Shown one piece after another: positions 23,817 to 32,436 of a stretch of 64,000 bases of DNA (position 1 is its first letter; the number at the start of each line of letters is the position of its first letter). The DNA comes from Ruminococcus flavefaciens ATCC 19208 (GTDB taxonomy: Bacteria; Bacillota; Clostridia; Oscillospirales; Ruminococcaceae). Both the position numbers and the translations under genes were made by a program. The notes below the pieces were generated by a model that was not told where the DNA came from, searched no databases, and saw only the letters and a list, made by a program, of their open reading frames with translations. Where the stretch lies: assembly GCF_000518765.1 (NCBI RefSeq), contig NZ_JAEF01000007.1, positions 1 to 64,000 on the forward strand, read 5' to 3'.

Positions 23817-25271
23817 ATGAATAACATTCTATTCGCCGCTTCTGAGTGCGTTCCGTTTATAAAGACAGGCGGTCTTGCTGACGTTGTCGGAGCACTTCCG
23901 CAGTATATCGACAAAAATCAGTTCGATGTAAGAGTTATTATGCCTTATTACACCTGTATACCCGATAAGTACAGGAATGAATTCAAATATGTTCACCACT
24001 TCTATATGGATTACGGTATGAGAAGTGAGGGTGTTCATGTTGGTATTATGGAGTATGAGTATAACGGCATCAAGTTCTATTTCGTTGACAACGAGTATTA
24101 CTTCAAGTGTGATACGCCTTATTCTCCTGACCTGAAATGGGATATCGAGAGGTTCACCTTCTTCTGTAAGGCTGTACTGGCTATCCTGCCTGTTATAGGC
24201 TTTCGTCCCGATATTATCCATTGTCACGACTGGCAGGCTTCGCTTATACCTGTGTTCCTGCATTCGACCTTTGCAACGAATCCGTTTTTCAGCTCTACAA
24301 AGAGCATTATGACTATCCATAACCTTAAATTCCAGGGTGTATGGGATATTGATACCTTCAAGTACAATACAGCACTGCCCGATTATATGTTTACTTCGGA
24401 TAAGCTGGAATTTAACAAAGATGCAAATATGCTCAAGGGCGGTCTTGTGTATTCAGATTATATCACAACAGTCTCCGAGACCTACGCTCAGGAGATAAAG
24501 TATCCTTTCTACGGCGAACAGCTTGACGGACTTCTCCGTGCAAGGTCTGCATCTCTGAGAGGTATCCTCAACGGTATCGACTATAAGGTATTCGATCCCG
24601 CAAACGATGATAAGATACCTGTAAAGTTCAATTCCAAGAACTTCAAGGCAAAAAAAGCCGAAAACAAGGAGAAATTACAGGCTGAGTTGGGGCTTCCCGT
24701 TGACAAGAGCAAGTATATGATAGGTATTATCTCACGTCTTACCGACCAGAAGGGACTCGACCTTGTTAACTATGCTATGGAGCGCATCTGCGACGAGAAT
24801 ACACAGTTCGTCGTTATCGGTACAGGTGATCCGAGATATGAGAATATGTTCAGGCATTATCAGTGGAAATACCCTGAGAGAGTTTCGGCTAATATCCTTT
24901 ACGATGACAAGCTTGCTCACAAGCTCTATGCAGCAGCCGATACTATCCTTATGCCTTCACTTTTCGAGCCCTGCGGACTTACTCAGCTTATCGCGCTCAG
25001 ATATGGTACTCTGCCGATCGTCCGAGAAACAGGCGGTCTGAAGGACACTGTTCAGCCGTACAACGAGTTTGAGGGCACAGGAAACGGTTTCTCATTTGCC
25101 AACTATAACGGTGACGAGATGCTTTCGACTATAAATTACTCCAAGAAAGTTTTCTTCGAGCACCGCAAGCAGTGGGACGAGATGGTTCAGAGGGCTATGG
25201 AGCAGGACTTCTCATGGAACAGCTCCGCCCGTCAGTATGAGGGTATGTACAACTGGATGATAAACTGGTAA
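23817..25271 (+). CDS. glgA: Glycogen synthase (ADP-glucose type)
   Basis: A 484-residue GT5 enzyme that extends alpha-1,4-glucan chains from ADP-glucose. The N-terminal Rossmann domain has the ADP-glucose-binding motif KTGGLADVVGALP (about 18-30) and HCHDWQASLIP. The C-terminal domain has SRLTDQKGLDL and the catalytic E region LFEPCGLTQLIALRYGTLPI, then RETGGLKDTV. The length is standard. AAGGAGAT ribosome site and its own promoter; no other glg gene is adjacent. It implies intracellular storage of glucose, fitting a polysaccharide degrader. Confidence 0.97.
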   Translation: MNNILFAASECVPFIKTGGLADVVGALPQYIDKNQFDVRVIMPYYTCIPDKYRNEFKYVHHFYMDYGMRSEGVHVGIMEYEYNGIKFYFVDNEYYFKCDTPYSPDLKWDIERFTFFCKAVLAILPVIGFRPDIIHCHDWQASLIPVFLHSTFATNPFFSSTKSIMTIHNLKFQGVWDIDTFKYNTALPDYMFTSDKLEFNKDANMLKGGLVYSDYITTVSETYAQEIKYPFYGEQLDGLLRARSASLRGILNGIDYKVFDPANDDKIPVKFNSKNFKAKKAENKEKLQAELGLPVDKSKYMIGIISRLTDQKGLDLVNYAMERICDENTQFVVIGTGDPRYENMFRHYQWKYPERVSANILYDDKLAHKLYAAADTILMPSLFEPCGLTQLIALRYGTLPIVRETGGLKDTVQPYNEFEGTGNGFSFANYNGDEMLSTINYSKKVFFEHRKQWDEMVQRAMEQDFSWNSSARQYEGMYNWMINW

Positions 25272-25284
25272 TAAAACTACGTGA

Positions 25285-25595
25285 GGGCGGATCAGTTCCG
25301 CCCTTACTTAGTGATTAGTTATTAGCGGTTAGTGCATAGTAGGTGGCGATGTCTGCATCGCCCGTCAATCACACATATATTTATTATATAATGACGTACT
25401 GTAGGGAACGCCGCCCTCGGCGTTCCGTCGATCACGATGCAAGTAACATGAATCCATTGTAGGGGCGGATATTATCCGCCCGTGCCTGACGATGCAAGCA
25501 GCATTAGCGTACTGTAGGGGAGTCCGCCCTCGGGCTCCCGTCATTCACGATGCAAGTAACATGAACGCACTGTAGGGGCGAACAGTGTTCGCCCG
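25285..25595. repeat. Array of TGTAGGG-palindrome units
   Basis: Two isolated palindromes (GGGCGGA/TTCCGCCC; GGCGATG/CATCGCC) are followed by four regular units starting at 25400, 25458, 25513 and 25571. Each is TGTAGGG, a different 16-20-nt palindrome, CCCG or CCG, and a near-constant spacer containing CACGATGCAAGTAACATGAA (diverged in one unit). The palindrome cores are GGAACGCCG/CGGCGTTCC, GGGCGGAT/ATCCGCCC, GGGAGTCCG/CGGGCTCCC and GGGCGAAC/GTTCGCCC. It fills the glgA-25706 gap; no gene is present. Confidence 0.85.
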
Positions 25596-25705
25596 TATAA
25601 ATATATTGATGTAAGCGATGTACGAGTATCGGTGTTGATAAGAGTGAGCGAGCTTGCAAGCGATAATATGGTTAGGGGGCAGCGTCACGCTGCTGGGAGA
25701 AAAAT

Positions 25706-27226
25706 ATGTTTTTTGATAAGATAATAGATGCTTTAACGGATGGAACGGAGAAGCTGCTTGAAAAAGAGGCACGAGTAAGAGGACTCGATTACAATGAGGT
25801 CAAAGCTGATGCTGATTCCGGACTTTTGCTCGATGGTTGCAGCTTCGGCAGGAAATACGCCATAGTCCGCAACGGTAAGAAATCGGTGCTCCTGCCGTAT
25901 AATGAGCTTTTCTGGGTGTTTGCCAAAGGAACTGACGATGCCGAAAGGGCAGATGTTTATTTTGTGACGGTATATCATATCATGTACCAGATAAACAATA
26001 TGAGAAAGACCGATGCCGTTAATATATGCGAAAGGATACTGGCAGCCGACAGGGCAGTTCTTATCGGCTTCAAGGAAGAGTATGCGAAGTTATATGACGA
26101 GCACCCAGATGACCTAAAGGAAGTGAAAAGGGAGTTCCTGATAGGTTCGGTATTTCAGGAACTGAAAAATGACATAGAGGAAAGAAAAGCAAGAGGCGAA
26201 TATGAGCCGAAGCCCTCACCCATATCTCCCGTACAGCAGGAGATTCATACAGAAAAGCCCGAGCCTGTGCAGGAAAAAGTTTCCGAGCCTGAGCCCGTGA
26301 AACCGCCTGATAAGTTTGACGAGATACAGGAAAGATTCATGGAAGCTTACAACAGGCTGTACGATGAAGCTGATATGGACACGCCCTTGCGCACCGAAAA
26401 GGCAATATGTGAGGCTGCTCCCGAGATAGGCGAGCAGATGAAGAAGTTCAGACATAATGCCATATTCCTGTGCGATAAGGAAATTCCCGAGGGCGGGATA
26501 CCTGTGGGAGCAAGCAAGATAGGCGGTCTGCCCGACCTTCCTCCCGATATGGAGTACCCGACCATGACAGGCTTTACTTTCCGCAGGAAGGGACAAAAGC
26601 CCGAAGAAGCAAAGGTCTACCCCAAAACGGCTATGCACCTTGCAGTGCAGATAAATCTTTACGAACTTGCGGAGAGCGGTGCGGATACTGAGGGAATATT
26701 CCCGAAAACGGGTATGCTGTATCTTTTCTGGAGCGGCGAAATGGACGATACTATATTCGATCCCAAAAATAAATACGCATTTGTGCGTGCTGACCAGCCC
26801 GAGCTTGCTCAGGTAAGCAAGATGATATGGTGGGACGGCGATATGTCCGAGCTCAGACGTACAGAGCCGACTTTGCCGTACTATGAGGATACAGACGACG
26901 AGGACAACGGCAGATTTGACGAGATATGTCCCGAGACGATGATATCCTTTGCCGATATGACGGAGTACAGCCGCGTAGACTTGCTGAGTATAGACGGATT
27001 TTGTGAGCTCGATGACCGAAATGACTTTGAGTTTACGGAGTTTGGCAGCAAGCTTTTAGGAGTACCGCACGGCGGAAATATTCCTTATATCGAGAAAGAC
27101 GAGATACAGCTTTTGCAGCTCAGATACAGTGTGGGCTGTGTGTGGTCGCTGTTCTGGATAATGAAGAAGCAGGACTTTATTGACCGCGATTTTACAAATA
27201 TACATCTGGACGCAGACTGTGACTGA
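25706..27226 (+). CDS. DUF1963 (YwqG-like) protein with extra N-terminal domain
   Basis: A 506-residue cytoplasmic protein. The C-terminal part (about 255-500) has the DUF1963/YwqG hallmarks: GGLPDLPPDMEYP, HLAVQINLYEL, then TGMLYLFWSG, LLGVPHGGNIPYI and LLQLRYSVGCVWSLFWIMKK near the end. The family has no firm function. The first 170 residues form a separate alpha-rich domain (SFGRKYAIVRNGKKSVLLPY), joined by a Pro/Glu-rich linker (about 172-205). The ribosome site GGGAG is preceded by a small palindrome, GCAGCGTCACGCTGC. It is followed by a HAD phosphatase and a small protein in the same direction. Confidence 0.8.
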   Translation: MFFDKIIDALTDGTEKLLEKEARVRGLDYNEVKADADSGLLLDGCSFGRKYAIVRNGKKSVLLPYNELFWVFAKGTDDAERADVYFVTVYHIMYQINNMRKTDAVNICERILAADRAVLIGFKEEYAKLYDEHPDDLKEVKREFLIGSVFQELKNDIEERKARGEYEPKPSPISPVQQEIHTEKPEPVQEKVSEPEPVKPPDKFDEIQERFMEAYNRLYDEADMDTPLRTEKAICEAAPEIGEQMKKFRHNAIFLCDKEIPEGGIPVGASKIGGLPDLPPDMEYPTMTGFTFRRKGQKPEEAKVYPKTAMHLAVQINLYELAESGADTEGIFPKTGMLYLFWSGEMDDTIFDPKNKYAFVRADQPELAQVSKMIWWDGDMSELRRTEPTLPYYEDTDDEDNGRFDEICPETMISFADMTEYSRVDLLSIDGFCELDDRNDFEFTEFGSKLLGVPHGGNIPYIEKDEIQLLQLRYSVGCVWSLFWIMKKQDFIDRDFTNIHLDADCD

Positions 27227-27253
27227 GCGATATTACATAACAAGGAGCAAATA

Positions 27254-27907
27254 ATGTTAAAAGGCGCGATTTTTGATATGGACGGTCTTATGATAGACAC
27301 CGAAAAGCTCTATCTCAAATTCTGGATACTGGCGGCTAAGGACTTCGGCTATGATATGAAGCCCGAGCACGTTTACGCTATCCGAAGTATGGCGAGGAAA
27401 TTTTCCATACCTAAGATAAAGAGCTTTCTGGGCGAGGACTGTCCCACAGAGGAGATACGTGCGCACAGAACAGTGCTTATGAATGAATACATCATTGAGA
27501 ACGGTCTCGAGGTTAAAAAGGGACTGTTTACTCTTCTGGACTATCTCCGTGACCACGGCATTAAAATGGCTGTGGCGACGGCTACTCCAAGCAGCAGAAC
27601 TAATGAATATCTGCATACTATAGGTGCATATGACTATTTTTCGGCTATGGTGTGCGGAGATATGATAACCAACGGCAAGCCTGCTCCCGATATATACCTC
27701 ACAGCAGCAAGTGAGCTTGGGCTGCCGCCGCAGGAGTGCGCTGCATTAGAGGACTCTCCCAACGGCATCACAGCTGCCCATGCCGCAGGCTGTCACGCTA
27801 TAATGATACCCGATATGACCCAGCCCGACGAGGAGATAAAGCCGCTTTTGTCGGCAGTATATGACAGCCTTGACGAGGCAGTGGAGTATTTTGAGAGGAG
27901 CAGGTAA
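27254..27907 (+). CDS. HAD-superfamily phosphatase (beta-phosphoglucomutase-like subgroup)
   Basis: A 217-residue HAD hydrolase. Motif I is FDMDGLMIDTEKLY (nucleophile Asp and acid Asp at DxD), motif II is ATATPSS (Thr), motif III Lys lies in NGKPAPDIY, and motif IV is ALEDSPNGITAAHAAG. A four-helix cap sits between motifs I and II (about 20-85), as in the beta-phosphoglucomutase/phosphatase subgroup. The substrate cannot be read from the sequence. AAGGAGC ribosome site; it overlaps in transcription with the genes on either side (27 nt after the DUF1963 gene, 2 nt before the next). Confidence 0.88.
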   Translation: MLKGAIFDMDGLMIDTEKLYLKFWILAAKDFGYDMKPEHVYAIRSMARKFSIPKIKSFLGEDCPTEEIRAHRTVLMNEYIIENGLEVKKGLFTLLDYLRDHGIKMAVATATPSSRTNEYLHTIGAYDYFSAMVCGDMITNGKPAPDIYLTAASELGLPPQECAALEDSPNGITAAHAAGCHAIMIPDMTQPDEEIKPLLSAVYDSLDEAVEYFERSR

Positions 27908-27909
27908 CT

Positions 27910-28152
27910 ATGAGTGTTTCGGAGATATTTGAGATACCGAAGTTTTATTATTTCGAGAGCGGCAACGACTTCTCGGGAAGCAAGGGCGATTTCGCCTATA
28001 AAATATCCAACGGTGAAAATCTGAAGTGTATGACATGGCACGGCAGACTCTGCTCCATGAAGGCTGAAATTGAGCATGAGGCAGAGTTTGAGCGTACACA
28101 GGAAGGCTTCGATGAGATGATAAAGTGGCTGGAAGAACAGTACAAATCGTAA
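27910..28152 (+). CDS. Small conserved-looking protein of unknown function
   Basis: An 80-residue protein starting 2 nt after the HAD gene stop, with GAGGAGCAGG as ribosome site, so translational coupling is likely. It has a compact strand-rich body (FYYFESGNDFSGSKGDFAYK, KCMTWHGRLCSMKAEIEHEA) and a C-terminal helix (GFDEMIKWLEEQYKS). I do not recognise the family. No signal or membrane segment is present. Confidence 0.75.
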   Translation: MSVSEIFEIPKFYYFESGNDFSGSKGDFAYKISNGENLKCMTWHGRLCSMKAEIEHEAEFERTQEGFDEMIKWLEEQYKS

Positions 28153-28245
28153 TTCAGCAAAGCTGAATTATGATTTGAGCCGTTAGCGGTTAGCTTGTAG
28201 GGGACGGCGTCTTCGACGTCCCGTTGTGCATTACGATGCAAATAA
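28151..28245. repeat. Intergenic palindrome element
   Basis: AATTCAGC/GCTGAATT hairpin, then TGTAGGGGACGGCG with GACGTCCCG, then CATTACGATGCAAATAACA, the same spacer motif as in the 25400-25595 array. Confidence 0.75.
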
Positions 28246-28267
28246 CAATCTAATCACTAAAAAGTCG

Positions 28268-28296
28268 TTGACAAAAGCCCATGTCGGGATTATAAT
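28268..28296 (+). promoter_or_regulatory. Promoter of trkA-trkH
   Basis: TTGACA (28268-28273), 17 nt, TATAAT (28291-28296). Confidence 0.85.
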
Positions 28297-28346
28297 TATA
28301 TTGAGTAAATATAGCTGCTCATCATATTACTTTTTATGGAGGAATT

Positions 28347-29705
28347 ATGGATATAATAATTGTAGGATGCGGCAAGGTAGGAAGTTCTCTTGCACAAGTC
28401 CTCAGCGGTGAACACAATATCACTATTATAGATAAAAAAGAAACTCTCGTAGAAACTGCAATAAATGATTTCGACGTAATGGGAATATGCGGTAATTGCC
28501 TTCAGACCAATATTCTTGAAGAGGCTAATGTTTCAAAGGCAAATATCTTTATCGCGGTGACTACTTCCGATGAAGTTAATGTATTATCATGCCTTATTGC
28601 CAAGAAAATGGGTGCCCGTCATTGTATTGCCCGTGTACGCAGCCCCGAATTCGATAAGCAGCTCGTTTTCATGCGTGAAGAACTGGGCATCAGCATGATG
28701 GTAAACCCCGATTACAATGCAGCTAACGAAATAGCCAAGGTACTGCGTTACCCCGAGGCTATAAATATAGAGTCCTTTGCAAAGGGCAGAGTTGACCTTG
28801 CGGAGATACGTATCACAAGCGGAAGCATACTTGACGGTGTGGCTCTCAGTCAGCTGTCAAGAAGAATGAGGCTCGATGTGCTTATCTGTGCTGTACAGCG
28901 CGGTGAGGAGCTCACTATACCTAACGGAAATTACGTGCTCCGCGCAGGTGATAAGATACACATGACTGCTTCACACAGCAATATGGTAAAGTTCTTCAAG
29001 AGCATAAGTGCGGCTTACCGTGAAAAGCGCGTAAAATCGGCTGTACTCATAGGCGGAGGAAGAGTTGCTTATCATCTTGCTCAGCAGCTTATAGAAATGG
29101 GCGTTAAGGTCAAGATCATAGAGATAGACCGTGACCGCTGTCTTGAGCTTTCCGACAGGCTAAACAAGGTGGATATCTCCTGTGCAGACGGTACAGACCA
29201 CGATATCCTTGAAGAAGAGCGCGTTTACGATGCGGACGCTGTCGTTACACTTACAGGTATAGATGAGGAGAATATACTCCTTTCACTCCTTGCCAAGAAC
29301 AACGGCGTTGAAAAGGTGGTAACAAAGGTAAACAGAATGTCTCTCATGCAGCTTTCCGATACTCTCGACCTTGACAGTATCATATCGCCCAAGACCATTA
29401 CCGTAAACCAGATACTCCAGTATGTGCGTGCAAAGCAGAATTCTGTCGGAAACAGCGTAATTACACTTTACAGAATGGTCAATGACCGTCTTGAGGCTAT
29501 TGAGTTCGTTGTACGCGACAAGAAGGAATACGTAGATGTTCCGCTGAAAAAGCTGAAGCTCCGCAGTGGTCTGCTTATCGCAAGTATCGTAAGAGGAAAT
29601 GAGCTTATTATACCAAAGGGCGACGACTGCCTTCAGGTGAACGACAGCGTTGTTGTTGTTACCACTACAAAGGGTATGCACGACCTTAGCAATATTTTCG
29701 ATTAA
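28347..29705 (+). CDS. trkA: Trk potassium uptake system, regulatory subunit TrkA
   Basis: A 452-residue cytoplasmic protein with two tandem RCK units. Each begins with a Rossmann NAD-binding domain (IIVGCGKVGSSLAQ at residue 4; LIGGGRVAYHLAQQL near 233) and ends with a RCK_C domain (LAEIRITSGSILDGV; FVVRDKKEYVDVPLKKL). It gates the TrkH channel in response to nucleotides. The next gene starts 19 nt downstream and encodes TrkH, forming a two-gene operon. The size is that of standard double-RCK TrkA. GGAGG ribosome site. Confidence 0.96.
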   Translation: MDIIIVGCGKVGSSLAQVLSGEHNITIIDKKETLVETAINDFDVMGICGNCLQTNILEEANVSKANIFIAVTTSDEVNVLSCLIAKKMGARHCIARVRSPEFDKQLVFMREELGISMMVNPDYNAANEIAKVLRYPEAINIESFAKGRVDLAEIRITSGSILDGVALSQLSRRMRLDVLICAVQRGEELTIPNGNYVLRAGDKIHMTASHSNMVKFFKSISAAYREKRVKSAVLIGGGRVAYHLAQQLIEMGVKVKIIEIDRDRCLELSDRLNKVDISCADGTDHDILEEERVYDADAVVTLTGIDEENILLSLLAKNNGVEKVVTKVNRMSLMQLSDTLDLDSIISPKTITVNQILQYVRAKQNSVGNSVITLYRMVNDRLEAIEFVVRDKKEYVDVPLKKLKLRSGLLIASIVRGNELIIPKGDDCLQVNDSVVVVTTTKGMHDLSNIFD

Positions 29706-29724
29706 GGAGTGCACCTGATTTTTT

Positions 29725-31161
29725 ATGAATTACAGAATGATATCCTATATTATGGGACAGATACTGAAGGTCGTTGGACTTTGTATGCTTCTGCCCGTAT
29801 TGGTAGGTTTTATTTATGGGGAAGACCATGTTGTTGTTTCCTTTGGCATACCTTTTCTTATAACTATGGCGATAGCTGTAATTTTCACTATAAAGAAGCC
29901 AAAAAACAATTCGGTCTATTCCACAGAGGGCTTTGTGAGCGTTGCGGCTTCATGGATAATGATGTCGTGCATAGGTGCTCTTCCCTTCGTTATCTCGGGA
30001 GAGATAGACAATTATGCGAGTGCTCTCTTTGAGACTGTCTCGGGATTTACGACTACAGGTGCGACTATTCTTGAAGACGTAGAAGCGATGTCGAAGTCAT
30101 GCCTCTTCTGGAGAGCCTTTACTCACTGGCTGGGCGGTATGGGAGTGCTTATGTTCGTTATTGCCATTATGTCAAGCAACGACTCACGTACCATGCATAT
30201 GATGCGAGCTGAGTGTGCAGGTCCGAAGGTGGGACGGCTTGTATCAAAGTCGCGCTTTTCTGCACGTATACTCTACGGCATATACATAACACTTACGGTC
30301 TCTGAGGCTGTACTGCTTCTTTTCGGTGGTATGCCGCTTTATGACGCTATTATCCATGCCTGCTCATCGGCAGGTACAGGCGGTTTCTCATTATGGGGAG
30401 ACAGCATCGGCCATTATGACAGCGTTTACATCGAAATGGTAGTGGCAGCTTTTATTATCCTTTTCGGTGTCAACTTCAATCTCTATTACTATATTATAAT
30501 AAGAAAGTATTCGCTGGCTTACAAAAATGAAGAGGTAAGGACTTATTTCGGAGTTATAATAGCTGCAACAGCTATTATCGCACTGAATGTCCATAAGCTT
30601 TATGACGGCGTAGGCGATACTCTGAGACATACATTCTTTATGGTAGCTTCTACCATAACCTCGGCAGGATTTTCAACTACTGATACTGCCAAATGGCCTG
30701 TATTCTCGCAGACGCTGCTGCTGGTGCTCATGTTCGTGGGTTCGTGCGCAGGCTCTACAGGCGGTGGTATGAAGGTATCGAGAATAATGATACTTTTCAA
30801 GACAGGCATCAAGGAACTCAAATATATCACTAATCCCCGTGCGGTATCTACCGTAAAAATGGACGGGAAGCCCGTTGAAAAGGACGTTGTCCGCGGTGTA
30901 AGCAATTACCTTATACTGTTCATGATGCTTATGTGCATATCTGTACTTCTGGTCACTCTCAACGGCTTTAGCATAGAAGAGTCGGCTTCGGCAGTTATCA
31001 CCTGTATGAATAATATCGGCTTCGGTGTGGGGCGCTTCGGACCTGCGGGAAATCTCGGCGGACTCAATGCATTTTCAAAAATAGTTTTATGCTTTGATAT
31101 GCTTCTGGGCAGACTTGAGATATATCCGCTCATAATGCTTTTCGTACCAAGAAGAAGATAA
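29725..31161 (+). CDS. trkH: Trk potassium uptake system, membrane channel TrkH/TrkG
   Basis: A 478-residue integral membrane protein with about 10-12 hydrophobic segments and four pore loops of the SKT superfamily: SGFTTTGATIL, SSAGTGGFSLWG, TSAGFSTTDTAKW and NNIGFGVGRFG. The central Gly of each filter is present. It moves K+ into the cell with TrkA. The AGGAG in the trkA end is 14-15 nt from the ATG, longer than usual; an in-frame ATG 12 nt later is an alternative start. It ends before a 9-bp hairpin (31169-31202) that has no T run. Confidence 0.94.
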   Translation: MNYRMISYIMGQILKVVGLCMLLPVLVGFIYGEDHVVVSFGIPFLITMAIAVIFTIKKPKNNSVYSTEGFVSVAASWIMMSCIGALPFVISGEIDNYASALFETVSGFTTTGATILEDVEAMSKSCLFWRAFTHWLGGMGVLMFVIAIMSSNDSRTMHMMRAECAGPKVGRLVSKSRFSARILYGIYITLTVSEAVLLLFGGMPLYDAIIHACSSAGTGGFSLWGDSIGHYDSVYIEMVVAAFIILFGVNFNLYYYIIIRKYSLAYKNEEVRTYFGVIIAATAIIALNVHKLYDGVGDTLRHTFFMVASTITSAGFSTTDTAKWPVFSQTLLLVLMFVGSCAGSTGGGMKVSRIMILFKTGIKELKYITNPRAVSTVKMDGKPVEKDVVRGVSNYLILFMMLMCISVLLVTLNGFSIEESASAVITCMNNIGFGVGRFGPAGNLGGLNAFSKIVLCFDMLLGRLEIYPLIMLFVPRRR

Positions 31162-31235
31162 GCTTTTAAGACCTGCATATGCTTGGGGTGCTGTGCAGGT
31201 CTGAAATATAATATTAAAATGGGAGGAATAAAAAC

Positions 31236-32351
31236 ATGAAAAAGGTCGTATCCGCTGTCATATCGGCGGCAATTTGCTTTTCGGCTGTTCTGACTTTTCC
31301 TGTAATGGCAGCAGGAGTTCCGCTGGAAAGCTTGGTCGTTGACAGCAATGTAGGTGAATCGGGAACCTGCGGTGCAAATGCAGCATGGAGCCTTGAGGAC
31401 GGAACGCTTACTATCTCAGGTTCGGGAAAGCTCGTCAACTGGGCATCAAGTGCAAAGGTACCGTGGAATTCACTCAGAGGTAAGATAAAAACTGTTGTTA
31501 TAGAAAAAGGCATAACGAGCATAGGACCGTATGCTTTTCTCGGATGTGCAAATCTTTCATCTGTAAATATTTCCGATACTGTTACGGATATCGGTATGAG
31601 CACTTTTGTTTCCTGTACTTCGCTTGCTTCTGTTGATTTTCCTGCAAGTGTTTCAACTATAGGAAGAGAAGCTTTCAAAAACTGCGCCTCGCTCAGTACT
31701 GTAACTATCCGCAACAAGAACTGCAATATAGTAGGCTATTCCTTGACTATATGCAATTCCTCAGCCAACGATAAGGGCAGCTTCAGCGGCACTATCATAG
31801 GTGAAGCAAATTCAACAGCACAGACATTTGCTCAGAACTATGGCTATAACTTCAAGCTGCTCGGAAGTCAGCCTGAGATAACTACTACTGCGACCTCAAC
31901 GACAACAACAACAACTACAACTTCTACAACAAGCAAGACCACAACAACCACAACTTCTACAACAAGCAAGACCACTACTACAACCACAACTTCTACAACA
32001 AGCAAAACTACAACTACTACAACAAATGCACCAACCACAACCTCTATTGCTTCTACAACTGTTCCGATAACAACTACAACACCTGATCCTCACACTGAAG
32101 AGTATATGCTCGGCGATGTAAACGGAGACAAGCTTATAGATTCTGTTGACGCAAGCAAGGTCCTTGCGGAATATGCTGCTGTTTCATCAGGAAAGGCTTC
32201 AAAGTTCAATGACAGGGAATTCGCAGCTGCCGATGTTGATAAAAACGGCATGGCAGACTCAGTTGACGCATCAAAGATACTGGCATACTATGCTTATTCA
32301 TCTTCTGAAAACGGGAACGTAAAATCATTATCGGAATTTTTAAAGAAATAA
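31236..32351 (+). CDS. Secreted BspA-LRR protein with Thr-rich linker and dockerin
   Basis: A 371-residue protein: signal peptide (cleavage near VMAAG), a BspA/LRR_5 domain (about 40-210; LTISGSGKLVNW, PYAFLGCANLSSVNISDTV, TFVSCTSLASVDFPASVST), a Thr-rich linker of about 70 residues with SKTTTTT units, and a C-terminal dockerin (DVNGDKLIDSVDASKVLAEYA, DVDKNGMADSVDASKILAYYA). It is closely related through the LRR domain to the next, much larger protein. Probably a cellulosome- or surface-attached binding protein; no catalytic residues are evident. GGGAGG ribosome site. Confidence 0.9.
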   Translation: MKKVVSAVISAAICFSAVLTFPVMAAGVPLESLVVDSNVGESGTCGANAAWSLEDGTLTISGSGKLVNWASSAKVPWNSLRGKIKTVVIEKGITSIGPYAFLGCANLSSVNISDTVTDIGMSTFVSCTSLASVDFPASVSTIGREAFKNCASLSTVTIRNKNCNIVGYSLTICNSSANDKGSFSGTIIGEANSTAQTFAQNYGYNFKLLGSQPEITTTATSTTTTTTTTSTTSKTTTTTTSTTSKTTTTTTTSTTSKTTTTTTNAPTTTSIASTTVPITTTTPDPHTEEYMLGDVNGDKLIDSVDASKVLAEYAAVSSGKASKFNDREFAAADVDKNGMADSVDASKILAYYAYSSSENGNVKSLSEFLKK

Positions 32352-32436
32352 AAAACAAAAATAGGGAATGCATAGGGGAAAATCAGAATAACACTTTCCG
32401 GAGAGGCGGACGGTGCTTGAGAATGGAGAAATATGC

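Noticed and set aside
25400-25595. Possible CRISPR array (regular spacing of about 57 nt)
   Set aside because: The variable parts are themselves palindromes with fixed GGG/CCC borders and recur singly in other intergenic gaps; there are only four units and no cas gene.
32413-32436. GTG start eight codons upstream for the giant dockerin protein
   Set aside because: The signal peptide begins at the later ATG, which has GGAG at proper spacing and matches the neighbouring paralogue.
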